Assembly (NCBI RefSeq): GCF_012935325.2
Contig: NZ_JABBYG020000015.1
Location: forward strand, 62,001 to 126,000
Direction of reading: 5' to 3'
From: Paenibacillus sp. PL91
GTDB taxonomy: Bacteria; Bacillota; Bacilli; Paenibacillales; Paenibacillaceae
DNA length: 64,000 bases
Below are positions 37,897-46,996 of this stretch, one piece after another. Under the pieces are notes generated by a model, which made no database searches, was not told the DNA's origin, and saw only the letters and a program-made list of their open reading frames with translations. How positions within the stretch are numbered: position 1 is the first letter of the stretch; each line of letters begins with the position of its first letter. Both the position numbers and the translations under genes were made by a program.

Positions 37897-39255
37897 TTGC
37901 TGCACACATCATCGCAACAATCTTCTCCCGAGCAGCGGGAGCGGGAGCAGCGCTTTACGCAGGCCCCATACCGATCGTACCTGTATTCCTACCCGCACAA
38001 AACGGCTTATCGGGATTTGCACCCCGCGCAATCGCTGAAGGAGCTGTGGGAGCGGGATCAAACGGACTATCACTTTTTGTATATGCACATTCCTTTTTGC
38101 GGAGTGCGCTGCGGCTTTTGCAATTTATTTACGCTGCCGGATCGGCGCGTGGATGTCCATGAGCAATATGTTGATGCGCTTCAGCGTCAAGCGGAGCAAT
38201 GGGCGCCTTGGTTCCAAAATCGATCGTTCTCCAGATTCGCGATTGGCGGGGGAACGCCAACGCTGCTGGAAGCGAGCCAATTGAATAGGTTGTTCGACAT
38301 TGCTGAGCATACGATGGGGCTTGATCCCATGCTGGCATCGATATCGGTAGAAACGTCACCGGAAACGGTAACCGCAGATCGGATGCGCGTGCTGAAGGAT
38401 AGGCTCGTTGACCGCGTCAGCATGGGTATCCAAAGCTTTGTAGAAGAGGAAGCCGCAGCTATCTACCGTCCGCAGAAGCCGCGGCTTGCGGAGGAATCGC
38501 TGGAAGCGCTGATGAGCTATCAATTTCCGCTCGTTAATGTAGATCTCATCTATGGCTTGCCTGGGCAAAATGCGGATACATGGCTGTACTCCCTCGAGAA
38601 GGCGATCAGCTACGGACCGGGCGAAATATTTATTTACCCGCTTTATACGCGCGAAAATACGATATTGAAGCCGGAGCAAATACGCAGCGCAGGTGACGAT
38701 ATTAGGCTCTCGCTCTATCATATCGCCCGTCAGCGTCTGGAGTCTGCGGGCTACAGGCAATATTCAATGAGACGCTTTGCTAAGGATAATCCTTTTGATC
38801 ATAAGAACGTGCTGCCCTTCAGCTGCCAAGAGGAAGGCATGGTCGGCCTCGGCTGCGGAGCCCGTTCCTACACGCGCGAGGTACATTATGCTTCACGATA
38901 CGGCGTGAGCACGGCTGCTACAAGAAGCATCATTGAGGATTACGTAACAGCCGAGCGCCACGATACGGCAGATTACGGCTTTATTTTGAGCGAAGCGGAG
39001 CAAAAGCGCAGGTATATTCTAAAGGCGCTGCTGCACCGGGAGGGACTTGAGCTGTCCGCATACGAAGGGCGTTTCGGGACTGATCTTCTAGGGGAGCAGC
39101 CCGATTTGGTGGAGCTGCTTGGCACCGGGCTAGCCGAGCTTGATGCAGGAATATTGCGGCTGACGACGGATGGCTTGGCTTATTCGGACGCCATCGGGGA
39201 TGAGCTTATTTCGGGCGAGGTAAGAGAGCTGATGAACGGGTATATCCTCCGATGA
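37897..39255 (+). CDS. STM4012-family radical SAM protein (HemN-like)
   Basis: A 452-residue radical SAM enzyme. The cluster motif is FCGVRCGFC, with Cys68, Cys72 and Cys75 holding the 4Fe-4S cluster that cleaves S-adenosylmethionine. GGGTPTLLEASQL and VSMGIQSF follow as in HemN/HemW relatives, and the C-terminal ~70 residues resemble a HemN_C winged helix. No haem genes are near, and the partners here point to the STM4012 family, whose reaction is unknown. Translation starts at TTG 37897, with AAGGAGGGG 7 bases upstream. The stop overlaps the next gene (ATGA). Confidence 0.85.
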   Translation: MLHTSSQQSSPEQREREQRFTQAPYRSYLYSYPHKTAYRDLHPAQSLKELWERDQTDYHFLYMHIPFCGVRCGFCNLFTLPDRRVDVHEQYVDALQRQAEQWAPWFQNRSFSRFAIGGGTPTLLEASQLNRLFDIAEHTMGLDPMLASISVETSPETVTADRMRVLKDRLVDRVSMGIQSFVEEEAAAIYRPQKPRLAEESLEALMSYQFPLVNVDLIYGLPGQNADTWLYSLEKAISYGPGEIFIYPLYTRENTILKPEQIRSAGDDIRLSLYHIARQRLESAGYRQYSMRRFAKDNPFDHKNVLPFSCQEEGMVGLGCGARSYTREVHYASRYGVSTAATRSIIEDYVTAERHDTADYGFILSEAEQKRRYILKALLHREGLELSAYEGRFGTDLLGEQPDLVELLGTGLAELDAGILRLTTDGLAYSDAIGDELISGEVRELMNGYILR

Positions 39256-40124
39256 AGGCGATTCTCTATTACCGAGGTGCATTGTCATCCTGCAATTATG
39301 ACTGTCCGTACTGTCCCTTCAGCAAAACGAAGGATAGCAAGGAGACGCTTGCGAAGGATAAGCAGCAGCTTCATGCCTTCATGGAATGGGTTCGGGAGCA
39401 AGGAGCAGCGGGTCATCAGCTGTCGATTTTCTTTAATCCGTACGGAGAAGCGCTTGTTCACCGCTGGTATCGCGATGCGATGATCGAGCTCTCCCATTTG
39501 GCGCATGTAGAAAAGGTGGCAGTGCAGACCAATTTATCCGTTAAGCTTGATTGGACGCAGCAGCTTGCGAAGGACAAAGCAGCGTTCTGGGTCACCTATC
39601 ATCCCGGACAAACGAGCCAAGCTCATTTTCTCGGCCAGTGCATGAACCTGTATGAGCAGGGAATTCCATTCAGCGTAGGCTCGGTTGGCATTCGAAGCGC
39701 GTTTGACGCCATTGCGCAGCTGCGAAAGCTGCTCCCGGAGGATGTATACCTGTGGGTGAACGCCTTCAAGGATCGCAAAGCTTACTATACGGAGGATGAG
39801 GTTGCTTATTTAACGCAAATCGATCCTTACTTCGGGCTGAATGTGCCCGATTACGACAGCCTTGGCAAGCCGTGCGGCGCAGGGGCAAATGTGTTTTACG
39901 TGCAGGGTGCCGGCATCGTCAAGCGCTGCTACAGCGATCGGAAGGTTATTGGGCATCTCTACCTTGACGGACTTACAGGCCTCGCTGGCGAGCGCTCCTG
40001 CAGGATGAAGAAATGCGGCTGTTACATCGGCTACATTCATATGCCGGAGCTAGAACTGGAGCGGGTTTATGGGGATAGCCTGCTGGAGCGAATACCTGTA
40101 GGGTATGCGCGGCTCGCATACTAG
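39252..40124 (+). CDS. STM4011-family radical SAM protein
   Basis: A 290-residue radical SAM enzyme with CNYDCPYC (Cys14, 18, 21) near the N-terminus. A second Cys-rich region near the C-terminus (Cys208, 226, 250, 255, 257) includes C-x12-G-x4-C, the first half of a SPASM/twitch pattern, so an auxiliary Fe-S cluster is likely. Such clusters are typical of radical SAM enzymes that modify peptides or proteins. It overlaps the STM4012-like gene by 4 bases and is the last gene of the cluster, closed by a terminator. The target is unknown. Confidence 0.85.
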   Translation: MKAILYYRGALSSCNYDCPYCPFSKTKDSKETLAKDKQQLHAFMEWVREQGAAGHQLSIFFNPYGEALVHRWYRDAMIELSHLAHVEKVAVQTNLSVKLDWTQQLAKDKAAFWVTYHPGQTSQAHFLGQCMNLYEQGIPFSVGSVGIRSAFDAIAQLRKLLPEDVYLWVNAFKDRKAYYTEDEVAYLTQIDPYFGLNVPDYDSLGKPCGAGANVFYVQGAGIVKRCYSDRKVIGHLYLDGLTGLAGERSCRMKKCGCYIGYIHMPELELERVYGDSLLERIPVGYARLAY

Positions 40125-40165
40125 AAGGGATGCTGCGAGTTGTCATTTCGGCAATAGTTAATAAA

Positions 40166-40210
40166 GCTGCCGCGGAAGGTCATGCGAATGTGCCTCGCGG
40201 CGGCTTTTTT
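40166..40210 (+). terminator. Intrinsic terminator of the STM401x-like cluster
   Basis: GCTGCCGCG pairs with CGCGGCGGC (one mismatch), followed by TTTTTT. Confidence 0.85.
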
Positions 40211-40320
40211 ATGTAAAAGCATCAATCATCGATTTCAATTATTTTTCTGATTTGGCAACCAAATTCCTTATTATGATACAGTGAGCGTAATACAATATTT
40301 AAGAAGCTGGAGGTACAGCT

Positions 40321-40743
40321 GTGTTAAATGTGTTCATAACGGTTAAAAGCATAGGAAAGAAAAAAAACCATCTTGATCGTCTTGCTTGGCCGCTCGCCGA
40401 AGCGCCTCTGACGCTGAAGTCGTTAATCATCGACATAGTGACAACGAATGTCCGGCAGTTCAATGAACGGCAAATCGAGATGCCGCTTGTACCTTTTCTG
40501 ACGAAGGACGATATCGAGCTGCAGAGCAGAATGGGAAAGGTCGGCTTCGGCGCGATCTATAACGAGAAGAAGGCTGGCGAGGATGAAGCAGTCTCATCGG
40601 CGATACTCGCTTTTGAGGACGGCATATACCGGGTGTTTATTAACGGAAATGAGATAGAGCGTTTGGATGATCCGCTTGCGCTGCATGATGGCGATGAAAT
40701 TGCATTCGTTCGATTTACGATGCTGGCTGGCAGCATGTGGTAG
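40321..40743 (+). CDS. Conserved hypothetical protein, partner of the DUF4132 protein
   Basis: A 140-residue protein starting at GTG, with GGAGGT 6 bases upstream. It opens LNVFITVKSIGKKKNHLDRL and contains GKVGFGAIYNEKK, AFEDGIYRVFINGNEIERLD, and a C-terminus DGDEIAFVRFTMLAGSMW. The last ~45 residues recall the end of MoaD/ThiS-like beta-grasp proteins (DGDEVAF before the tail). The usual Gly-Gly terminus is missing, so a ubiquitin-like role is only a suggestion. It lies 24 bases before the large DUF4132 gene and forms an operon with it. Confidence 0.65.
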   Translation: MLNVFITVKSIGKKKNHLDRLAWPLAEAPLTLKSLIIDIVTTNVRQFNERQIEMPLVPFLTKDDIELQSRMGKVGFGAIYNEKKAGEDEAVSSAILAFEDGIYRVFINGNEIERLDDPLALHDGDEIAFVRFTMLAGSMW

Positions 40744-40767
40744 AACGAAGCGAGGGAGGCAATGAGG

Positions 40768-43700
40768 ATGGAAAGAGGAGAACAAAAGCTTTATTTTCAA
40801 AATATGAAGGATAAGGTGGAGGAGCTGGCGCTTTCCGATTCGCATAAGCGTTTGGCACTGCTGCTTGTACAAATTAGTGAGCGCGGCTATAACGATTATG
40901 AGATCAGCGACCAAATAAAAGAGCAGCTTGCCGTCTTGGCATCGGGAGAGGAGCAGCAGCTGTTCGAGCCGATCGTAGAGATTATCGCAGAGCTGCTGGA
41001 TGATTCGTATGCTCACTTATTTCGCTATATGGCGGCGCATGCGACGGAATATCCCTACAGCACCGGCTACGCGCGAAGGCCATTCCGAACGAGGGAGCAG
41101 CGGCTGCATTTGGATCGATTGCTGACCAAAATGATTTCCTTATTCTACTTGAACGGCCGTCAGTTCTCCGTGCTCGAATATTTGACGAAGGCCAATTACA
41201 TAGCAGAAAATGAATACCAATTTCCCAAAACAGCCATTGCCGACATTATTGCGTATGGCATTGATGATAACAATGTAGCGGTGATGACCGCGTTAAAGGA
41301 TATCATATATGGCGATAACAATACGGCTCTTTTGTCGCGCAGCATGATTTCTGGTATTTTTCTTAGCCACAGCCTCGATGCCTATCATATGATGGGCGAG
41401 CTGCTCGTTGCTGCCAGATTGCAGGAGGGCTTGCGCCAAAGCATCGTTGAAGCGATGGACGAGGGAACGATCGAAGCGATGCGGTATATGCTGGAGGTCG
41501 TCATCGAGCATGATTTGATTCGCTACAGCTCGGTTGTCAGAGCGCTTGATGTATGGACGGGATTAGGGCTCGAAGCCGCCAATTCGAGAGTGGCGAAGCA
41601 AAATATTGAATTGGCCGCTAGATGCCTCGGCGACGCCTCGGCATGCGAGGAAGGACTGGCGAGCAGCAATGTGAACGAGCTGTATATGAGCTTATGGGCT
41701 ATTGCCGTTCGAGAGGAGCAGCAGCTTTATGACAAGATCCGCTTCCTCATGGCGAGCAAGGACGACTACCGTAAAATTGTGGCCCAGTATATGCTGGCGC
41801 AAAGCCAAAATGAAGATATCCGCTTCGCGATTGCCAAGGATTGGCTGGGCGAAACGAATAAAGAGCTCCAATACTGGCTCGTATCCAATTATTCTCTCGA
41901 CTACTCCTACAGGTGGGAGAGAGAGGACGGCGAGAATAAGTCGCGCCTGGAGCTGAAGCAGTCTCCTCATTTATCGGATAAAGCAGCAAGAAGGCAGCAG
42001 TATGAGCAATTCAAGCTGATGCTCAGCGCGATGCCATCGAAAGAGCTTTCTGCTAAATCGCAAGTTTTTGATTGGATCAGCTATACCTTTACCTCTGATA
42101 TGCTCGTTCGAAAGCTGTTCTATTTGACGGCATACGATATGGATTTGGATTGGATTGCAGAGCTTGTTGCGCTAAAGGATACGCTAAGCCCGGATAGTAG
42201 AGGCGAGCTGCTTAAGTTTTTTATGAACGATCCGTCGAATAGCGAGCAGCGTTCCTTTCTAATCGCAAGCTTGTCGGACAAAAGCATGAGCAATCGCGAG
42301 CTGGCTATTTTGAAGGCCGCCCATTTGGAGCTGAATGACGGTGAAATCGAAGCTGTGGCAGCGCTGCTGAAGCTGAAGACAGGATCGCTGCGTCAGGGGG
42401 CTATCGGCTTGCTGCTGAAGCAGCCTGCAAAGCAGCTTGAAGCGGTGCTGGCCCTTCTGCTGCAAAGCCGCAATGAGCTGCAGCGGCTTGCGGCGCTTGA
42501 GCTGCTGACGGAGATGAAGGATGAGCCGGTGCATGTCGAGCTTTCGAATGCGCTGAAGGATGAGGTGGATTCGATTGCGGAGCCTACCGATAAAGAGCGG
42601 CTGCTGATCGCGAAGCTGAAGCAGCAGGACTCGTATACGCTGAGCAACGGCCTTGGGTTGTTTGATCCGGCCGCGGTAGACGGGGAGCTTACGAGCAGAG
42701 AGCAGCTACCATTCTCTGCGCTGCAGGAGGCTCGAAATTATTTTGAGCTGACAATCGAGCAAATCCGGGATTTTGTGACGGGTCTAGCGGACCTTGTTCA
42801 TCTTCATCGCGAGCATGAATACGAGACGCTCGATTATTCGGGTGCGAAGCAGTCGTTTCTTATTGGCGCTCGGTTGACAGAGCTCAATTGGAGCTATGAT
42901 TTGGAGGATTCAACCCAAGCTCTGGAGCGGTATCCACTCTCGCAGGTTTGGGCGGAATATTTGGAGGAGAGCGGCTTTGGCGCTGCCGAGCTGCTGCAGC
43001 TAGATTTTTACCGGACACAGAAGACGCTATGCGGCTATTATTATGGCGAGCTTGAGCATTGGAGATGGTCTTCTTACGAGCCAGCGGAGGGCTGGCGAAA
43101 AGAGCTGCTGGAGCAGCTGTATCCGGTGGAAACGATGCGTGAGGCATTAGGGTTGTTTGAAAATTTGCCCTATGCGCAGCAAGTAAATAAGCTTATTGGC
43201 GCTTACACGGAGCAATGCGACAAGCGAGAGCAATTTGAGCCAGCGAATGACGTGTTAAATTTAATTATTCAATGCTTTCCTGCCGAACGCGTCGCCGAGG
43301 AGAGTCAACTTCTCGATTTGTACACGAGCTTTTGGGGGAGATGGGTTCGCGCAAATGTACATGACGATGAATCGTTTATCGCTTGCTTCCGTTCCTATTA
43401 TCACCTCTATGAGATGAACGGTTATGATAACCATCTGCTGACATTATCCGATTTCGCGCGGGCTTACAGCTTGGGCATTATTGATGAGCATGAGCTGCTT
43501 AGGGAGCTAATCGTAAGACCGCAAAGCAGCAATCATATCAGGCAGCTTACGAATCCGCAAAATAAGCTGCTGGAGCAATATCCGCAGTTGCTCGAGATCA
43601 AGGAAAAAGTCGTGCAGCGCATTTTAGAAATCGAGCTGAATCGCGGGGATTTGGCTACTGAGGTGACGAATCTGGCGACGAGCATTCAGCATATCGAGGG

Positions 43701-45717
43701 AATGGAACGTTTTCTTTCGATATTGGCAGGGCTCGATAAGGAATCGTTTGTGCGCGGCTATATTTATGGCTACGGAAAAGATGTGACGAAGAAGGAAACG
43801 TTCAGTCACCTGCTCAAGGTATGCCATCCGAGCAAGGATGAGGACGAAGCTTTGATGCGAGAGCTGCTGCAGGTCCGCAGCATCGCCGAGACGAGGCTGC
43901 TGGAAGCGGCAATGTATGCGCCGCAATGGGTGGATCTCGTGTCGCTCTACTTAGGGTGGAGAGGGCTTCGAAGCGCGGCATGGTATTTTCACGCGCACAT
44001 CAATGAATCGTTTTCGGCTGAGAAGGAGACGATTGTCGCTCATTATTCGCCAATTTCGCCGCAGGATTTTAACGATGGCGCATTTGATATTGATTGGTTC
44101 AGGCAAGCGTACGAGGAGCTTGGCGAAGAGAAGTTCCAGCTGCTGTACAATTGCGCCAAGTATATATCGGCAGGCGCGAATCACCGGAGGTCACAGCTGT
44201 TCGCTGATGCAGTCCTCGGCAAGCTGAAGCTCGCGGAGCTGCACGCCTCCGCCTCGGAGAAGCGGAATAAGGATCACTTGCTCAGCTATAGCCTGCTTCC
44301 TCTCGGGGTAGGGGGCAAGCAACAAACGCGGGATGTGCTGGATCGTTATACGTTTATTCAGCAGTTTTTGAAGGAGAGCAAGTCGTTCGGCGCTCAGCGC
44401 CGGGCAAGTGAAGCGAAGACAGCCAGCATTGCGCTGGATAATTTGGCTCGCAACGCCGGCTATGCAGACGTCATTCGCTTAACCTGGGATATGGAAGGCA
44501 AAAAACTCGACGAGCTGCTCCATTATTTTGAGCCGCATCAGCTTGATGATATTTTGACAGCGCAGCTGGTCATCGCTGCGGATGGCAAGACGGATATTCG
44601 CGTACTGAAGCATGGCAAGGAATTGAAGTCGGTTCCTGCCACCTATAAGAAGCACGAATATATCACTGCGCTTAAAGAAACTAAATCCGAGCTGACGGAG
44701 CAATATAGAAGAGCCCGCGCGGAGCTCGAACGCTCAATGGAAGCCGGAAGCGGCTTCACCTTGCAGGAAGTAAGCAAGCTTGTTCAAAACCCGGTGCTAT
44801 CTCCTTTGTTCAGCGTGCTCGTATTCAAGGCTGGCGAGACGCTTGGGTATTTTGAAGAGGGGACGCTCGTCAGCCCGCAGGGAGATCGTTATCAGGTGAA
44901 GGACGGCGAGCCGCTAGTGATCGCGCATCCCCTTCATTTGTTTGAAAGCGGACAGTGGAGCCTCTATCAAAGGGATTTGTTCGACCGACAGGCGAAGCAG
45001 CCTTTCAAGCAAATATTTAGAGAGCTATATTTGCCAAATAGCGATGAGTTGGCAGGCGGCTCGTTGTCTCGCCGATATGCAGGACATCAAGTGCAGCCGC
45101 GCAAAACGGTCAGCCTCCTCAAAGGCCGCAGATGGACGGTAAGCTATGAAGAAGGCTTGCAAAAGGTATATTACAAGGAAAATGTCATCGCCAGCATTTA
45201 TGCGCTAGCCGATTGGTTCTCTCCCTCCGATATCGAGAGTCCGACGCTGGAGACGGTCCGCTTCTATGATCGCCATACGTTCAAAGGGCTGGATATCGCT
45301 CAGGTGCCAAGCTTGATCTTCTCCGAGGTAATGAGAGACGTCGATTTGGTCGTCAGTGTGGCTCATGTCGGCGGCGTTGACCCGGAAGCAAGCCTGACTA
45401 CAATCGGCATTCGTGCAGCTATCGTTCGCGAATCGCTGCGCCTGCTGAAGATCGACAATGTGCGGCTCGAGGGCAATCATGCTTTGATCGCGGGCAAGCT
45501 CGGCGAATACAGCGTGCATCTTGGAAGCGGCACCGTTCATAAGCAGGCGAAAGGAGCGCTCGCTATCGTACCCGTCCATTCGCAGCACAGGGGAAGGCTG
45601 TTCCTGCCCTTCATGGACGAGGATCCGAAGACGGCGGAGATTTTGTCCAAAATCGTATTGCTGGCGCAGGACTCCAAGCTGAAGGATCCGCAAATATTAG
45701 CGCAGCTGCAAGCCTAG
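40768..45717 (+). CDS. Giant DUF4132 protein (MolR/YehI-like)
   Basis: A 1649-residue cytoplasmic protein. The first ~800 residues are helical and HEAT-like (for example KLKTGSLRQGAIGLLLKQPA). The C-terminal ~400 residues carry the DUF4132 signature: FKQIFRELYLP, SVAHVGGVDPEASLTTIGIR, YSVHLGSG, HSQHRGRLFLPF, DEDPKTAEILSKIVLLAQD and a final KDPQIL. Family members include E. coli MolR and YehI, whose biochemical role is not established. The ATG at 40768 has GAGGGAGG 8 bases upstream; an ATG at 40762 is in frame but too close. It is one of the largest genes in the window and ends at a terminator. Confidence 0.85.
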   Translation: MERGEQKLYFQNMKDKVEELALSDSHKRLALLLVQISERGYNDYEISDQIKEQLAVLASGEEQQLFEPIVEIIAELLDDSYAHLFRYMAAHATEYPYSTGYARRPFRTREQRLHLDRLLTKMISLFYLNGRQFSVLEYLTKANYIAENEYQFPKTAIADIIAYGIDDNNVAVMTALKDIIYGDNNTALLSRSMISGIFLSHSLDAYHMMGELLVAARLQEGLRQSIVEAMDEGTIEAMRYMLEVVIEHDLIRYSSVVRALDVWTGLGLEAANSRVAKQNIELAARCLGDASACEEGLASSNVNELYMSLWAIAVREEQQLYDKIRFLMASKDDYRKIVAQYMLAQSQNEDIRFAIAKDWLGETNKELQYWLVSNYSLDYSYRWEREDGENKSRLELKQSPHLSDKAARRQQYEQFKLMLSAMPSKELSAKSQVFDWISYTFTSDMLVRKLFYLTAYDMDLDWIAELVALKDTLSPDSRGELLKFFMNDPSNSEQRSFLIASLSDKSMSNRELAILKAAHLELNDGEIEAVAALLKLKTGSLRQGAIGLLLKQPAKQLEAVLALLLQSRNELQRLAALELLTEMKDEPVHVELSNALKDEVDSIAEPTDKERLLIAKLKQQDSYTLSNGLGLFDPAAVDGELTSREQLPFSALQEARNYFELTIEQIRDFVTGLADLVHLHREHEYETLDYSGAKQSFLIGARLTELNWSYDLEDSTQALERYPLSQVWAEYLEESGFGAAELLQLDFYRTQKTLCGYYYGELEHWRWSSYEPAEGWRKELLEQLYPVETMREALGLFENLPYAQQVNKLIGAYTEQCDKREQFEPANDVLNLIIQCFPAERVAEESQLLDLYTSFWGRWVRANVHDDESFIACFRSYYHLYEMNGYDNHLLTLSDFARAYSLGIIDEHELLRELIVRPQSSNHIRQLTNPQNKLLEQYPQLLEIKEKVVQRILEIELNRGDLATEVTNLATSIQHIEGMERFLSILAGLDKESFVRGYIYGYGKDVTKKETFSHLLKVCHPSKDEDEALMRELLQVRSIAETRLLEAAMYAPQWVDLVSLYLGWRGLRSAAWYFHAHINESFSAEKETIVAHYSPISPQDFNDGAFDIDWFRQAYEELGEEKFQLLYNCAKYISAGANHRRSQLFADAVLGKLKLAELHASASEKRNKDHLLSYSLLPLGVGGKQQTRDVLDRYTFIQQFLKESKSFGAQRRASEAKTASIALDNLARNAGYADVIRLTWDMEGKKLDELLHYFEPHQLDDILTAQLVIAADGKTDIRVLKHGKELKSVPATYKKHEYITALKETKSELTEQYRRARAELERSMEAGSGFTLQEVSKLVQNPVLSPLFSVLVFKAGETLGYFEEGTLVSPQGDRYQVKDGEPLVIAHPLHLFESGQWSLYQRDLFDRQAKQPFKQIFRELYLPNSDELAGGSLSRRYAGHQVQPRKTVSLLKGRRWTVSYEEGLQKVYYKENVIASIYALADWFSPSDIESPTLETVRFYDRHTFKGLDIAQVPSLIFSEVMRDVDLVVSVAHVGGVDPEASLTTIGIRAAIVRESLRLLKIDNVRLEGNHALIAGKLGEYSVHLGSGTVHKQAKGALAIVPVHSQHRGRLFLPFMDEDPKTAEILSKIVLLAQDSKLKDPQILAQLQA

Positions 45718-45726
45718 CAAATGGAA

Positions 45727-45754
45727 GAGGGGGCCTCGTGAGGCTCCCTCTTTT
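45727..45754 (+). terminator. Intrinsic terminator after the DUF4132 gene
   Basis: GAGGGGGCCTC pairs with GAGGCTCCCTC (one mismatch), followed by TTTT. Confidence 0.85.
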
Positions 45755-45910
45755 CGTGTTTGAGCGATAGGACTTGGGCTGCTTGCTTCAAAAACGACGC
45801 CTAATCTTTGTTCGGCGGCTGCAAGCTTTAGTGTGCTGGACCAACATGCTTCAAAAACGTCCAATTGGGGTAAATTACTTTATGGATTGAATACTGAGAG
45901 GAGCGTGCAT

Positions 45911-46444
45911 ATGATGACGCAGACGAAGAAGGTTGCTTTTCTACTAGCCAATGACTTTGAAGATTCCGAGATGAAGAACCCTTATGATGAAATGGTGAAA
46001 AATGGGCATGAAGCCGTTATTATTAGCTTGAAGAGCAATGAGGAGCTGAAAGGGAAGCAGGGATCGATTACGTATACCTCGCACTTGGGTATTGCAGAGG
46101 CGAATGCGAGCGATTATGCTGCCATCATTATTCCCGGCGGAAAATCCCCATCCCACCTCATGAATAACGCGGATGTGCAAGCGTTCGTCAAGGAAGCCGA
46201 TCAAGCCGGCACGACGATTGCGGCTATTTGCCACGGTCCGCAAATATTGGAGGCGGCTGGCCTGCTCAAGGGCCGTACGCTGACCTCTTACCCTGGAATC
46301 TCTTCGGAGATTAAAGCAGCGGGAGGCAATTTTGTCGACAAAGAGGTAGTCGTGGACCGCAACTGGGTAACATCGCGGACGCCTGAGGATGAGCCCGCCT
46401 TCATCCGCGAGACGATTGAGAAGCTTGGCGTAAACGCATGGTAG
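45911..46444 (+). CDS. DJ-1/PfpI-family protein (type 1 glutamine amidotransferase-like)
   Basis: A 177-residue stress protein of the DJ-1/PfpI superfamily. It shows VAFLLANDFEDSEM, YAAIIIPGGKSP and the nucleophile elbow AAICHGPQ (Cys107 with the adjacent His). B. subtilis relatives (YraA, YfkM) protect against thiol stress and glycation. GAGAGGAG lies 8 bases before the ATG at 45911; the frame is open further upstream but without a ribosome site. A long hairpin terminator follows. Confidence 0.92.
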   Translation: MMTQTKKVAFLLANDFEDSEMKNPYDEMVKNGHEAVIISLKSNEELKGKQGSITYTSHLGIAEANASDYAAIIIPGGKSPSHLMNNADVQAFVKEADQAGTTIAAICHGPQILEAAGLLKGRTLTSYPGISSEIKAAGGNFVDKEVVVDRNWVTSRTPEDEPAFIRETIEKLGVNAW

Positions 46445-46523
46445 GCTGAGCTTTGCACGCGAAGATGGATGTGTGTTCAGCGAATATAAAACAATGAGGG
46501 AACATTCGCAACGTATAACTCCC

Positions 46524-46575
46524 AATAAGAAAATGAGCATTAGAAGCGATTCTAGTTGCTCGTTTTCTTATTTTT
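46524..46575 (+). terminator. Long-stem intrinsic terminator
   Basis: A 16 bp stem (AATAAGAAAATGAGCA / TGCTCGTTTTCTTATT, one mismatch) with a T-run. It could serve transcripts from either side. Confidence 0.85.
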
Positions 46576-46689
46576 GTCCCAACAAATTAGTGAAATAAAG
46601 AGCCTTCTCGTAAGCCATAATAGCTTTTGCCTTTGCAGTAGTTATTCATTCAGAAAACGTCATGCAGCGCTGGTGTTTTAGAATGGATG

Positions 46690-46995
46690 AAGTGACTGCC
46701 AACCCAGCACTCAGCCTCTAGTCCCCAGCCACCTAGCAATCCAGCAACCAAAAACCAAAAACCAAAAACCAAAAACCAAAAACCAAAAACCAAAAACCAA
46801 AAACCGAGCACCCCAGCATCTTAACCCCTCAACCCCAATCAACTGACGAACTCAGCATCCGAGTAACTAGCAATCCGCAATCGAGCAATCAGCCCCCTAG
46901 CCCTCAATAACCGATTAATTCAGCAAACCCAGCAAACCCAGCCCCCAGCCCCATCAACTAGCAACTCTCCAACCCACCTTAAGCGTCCAAGGTGA
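46690..46995. other. C/A-rich, G-poor low-complexity tract
   Basis: About 300 bases with a marked excess of C over G on the plus strand, built from short motifs such as CCAGC, AGCAA and CCCAGC. It includes the CCAAAAA tandem repeat. No gene is seen. Confidence 0.7.
46748..46805 (+). repeat. Heptanucleotide tandem repeat (CCAAAAA)8
   Basis: Eight perfect CCAAAAA units plus a final CC. It is a microsatellite likely to vary in copy number. No open frame runs through it as part of a credible gene. Confidence 0.95.
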
Positions 46996-46996
46996 G

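Noticed and set aside
37897-39255. Coproporphyrinogen III dehydrogenase HemN or HemW
   Set aside because: The fold is related, but there are no haem genes around and the four neighbours fit the STM4012 context better.
40130-40216. Short frame after the STM4011-like gene as a precursor peptide
   Set aside because: It runs through the terminator stem and has no properly spaced ribosome site.
46748-46805. CRISPR or coding repeat
   Set aside because: Pure heptamer microsatellite without spacers or a surrounding credible reading frame.
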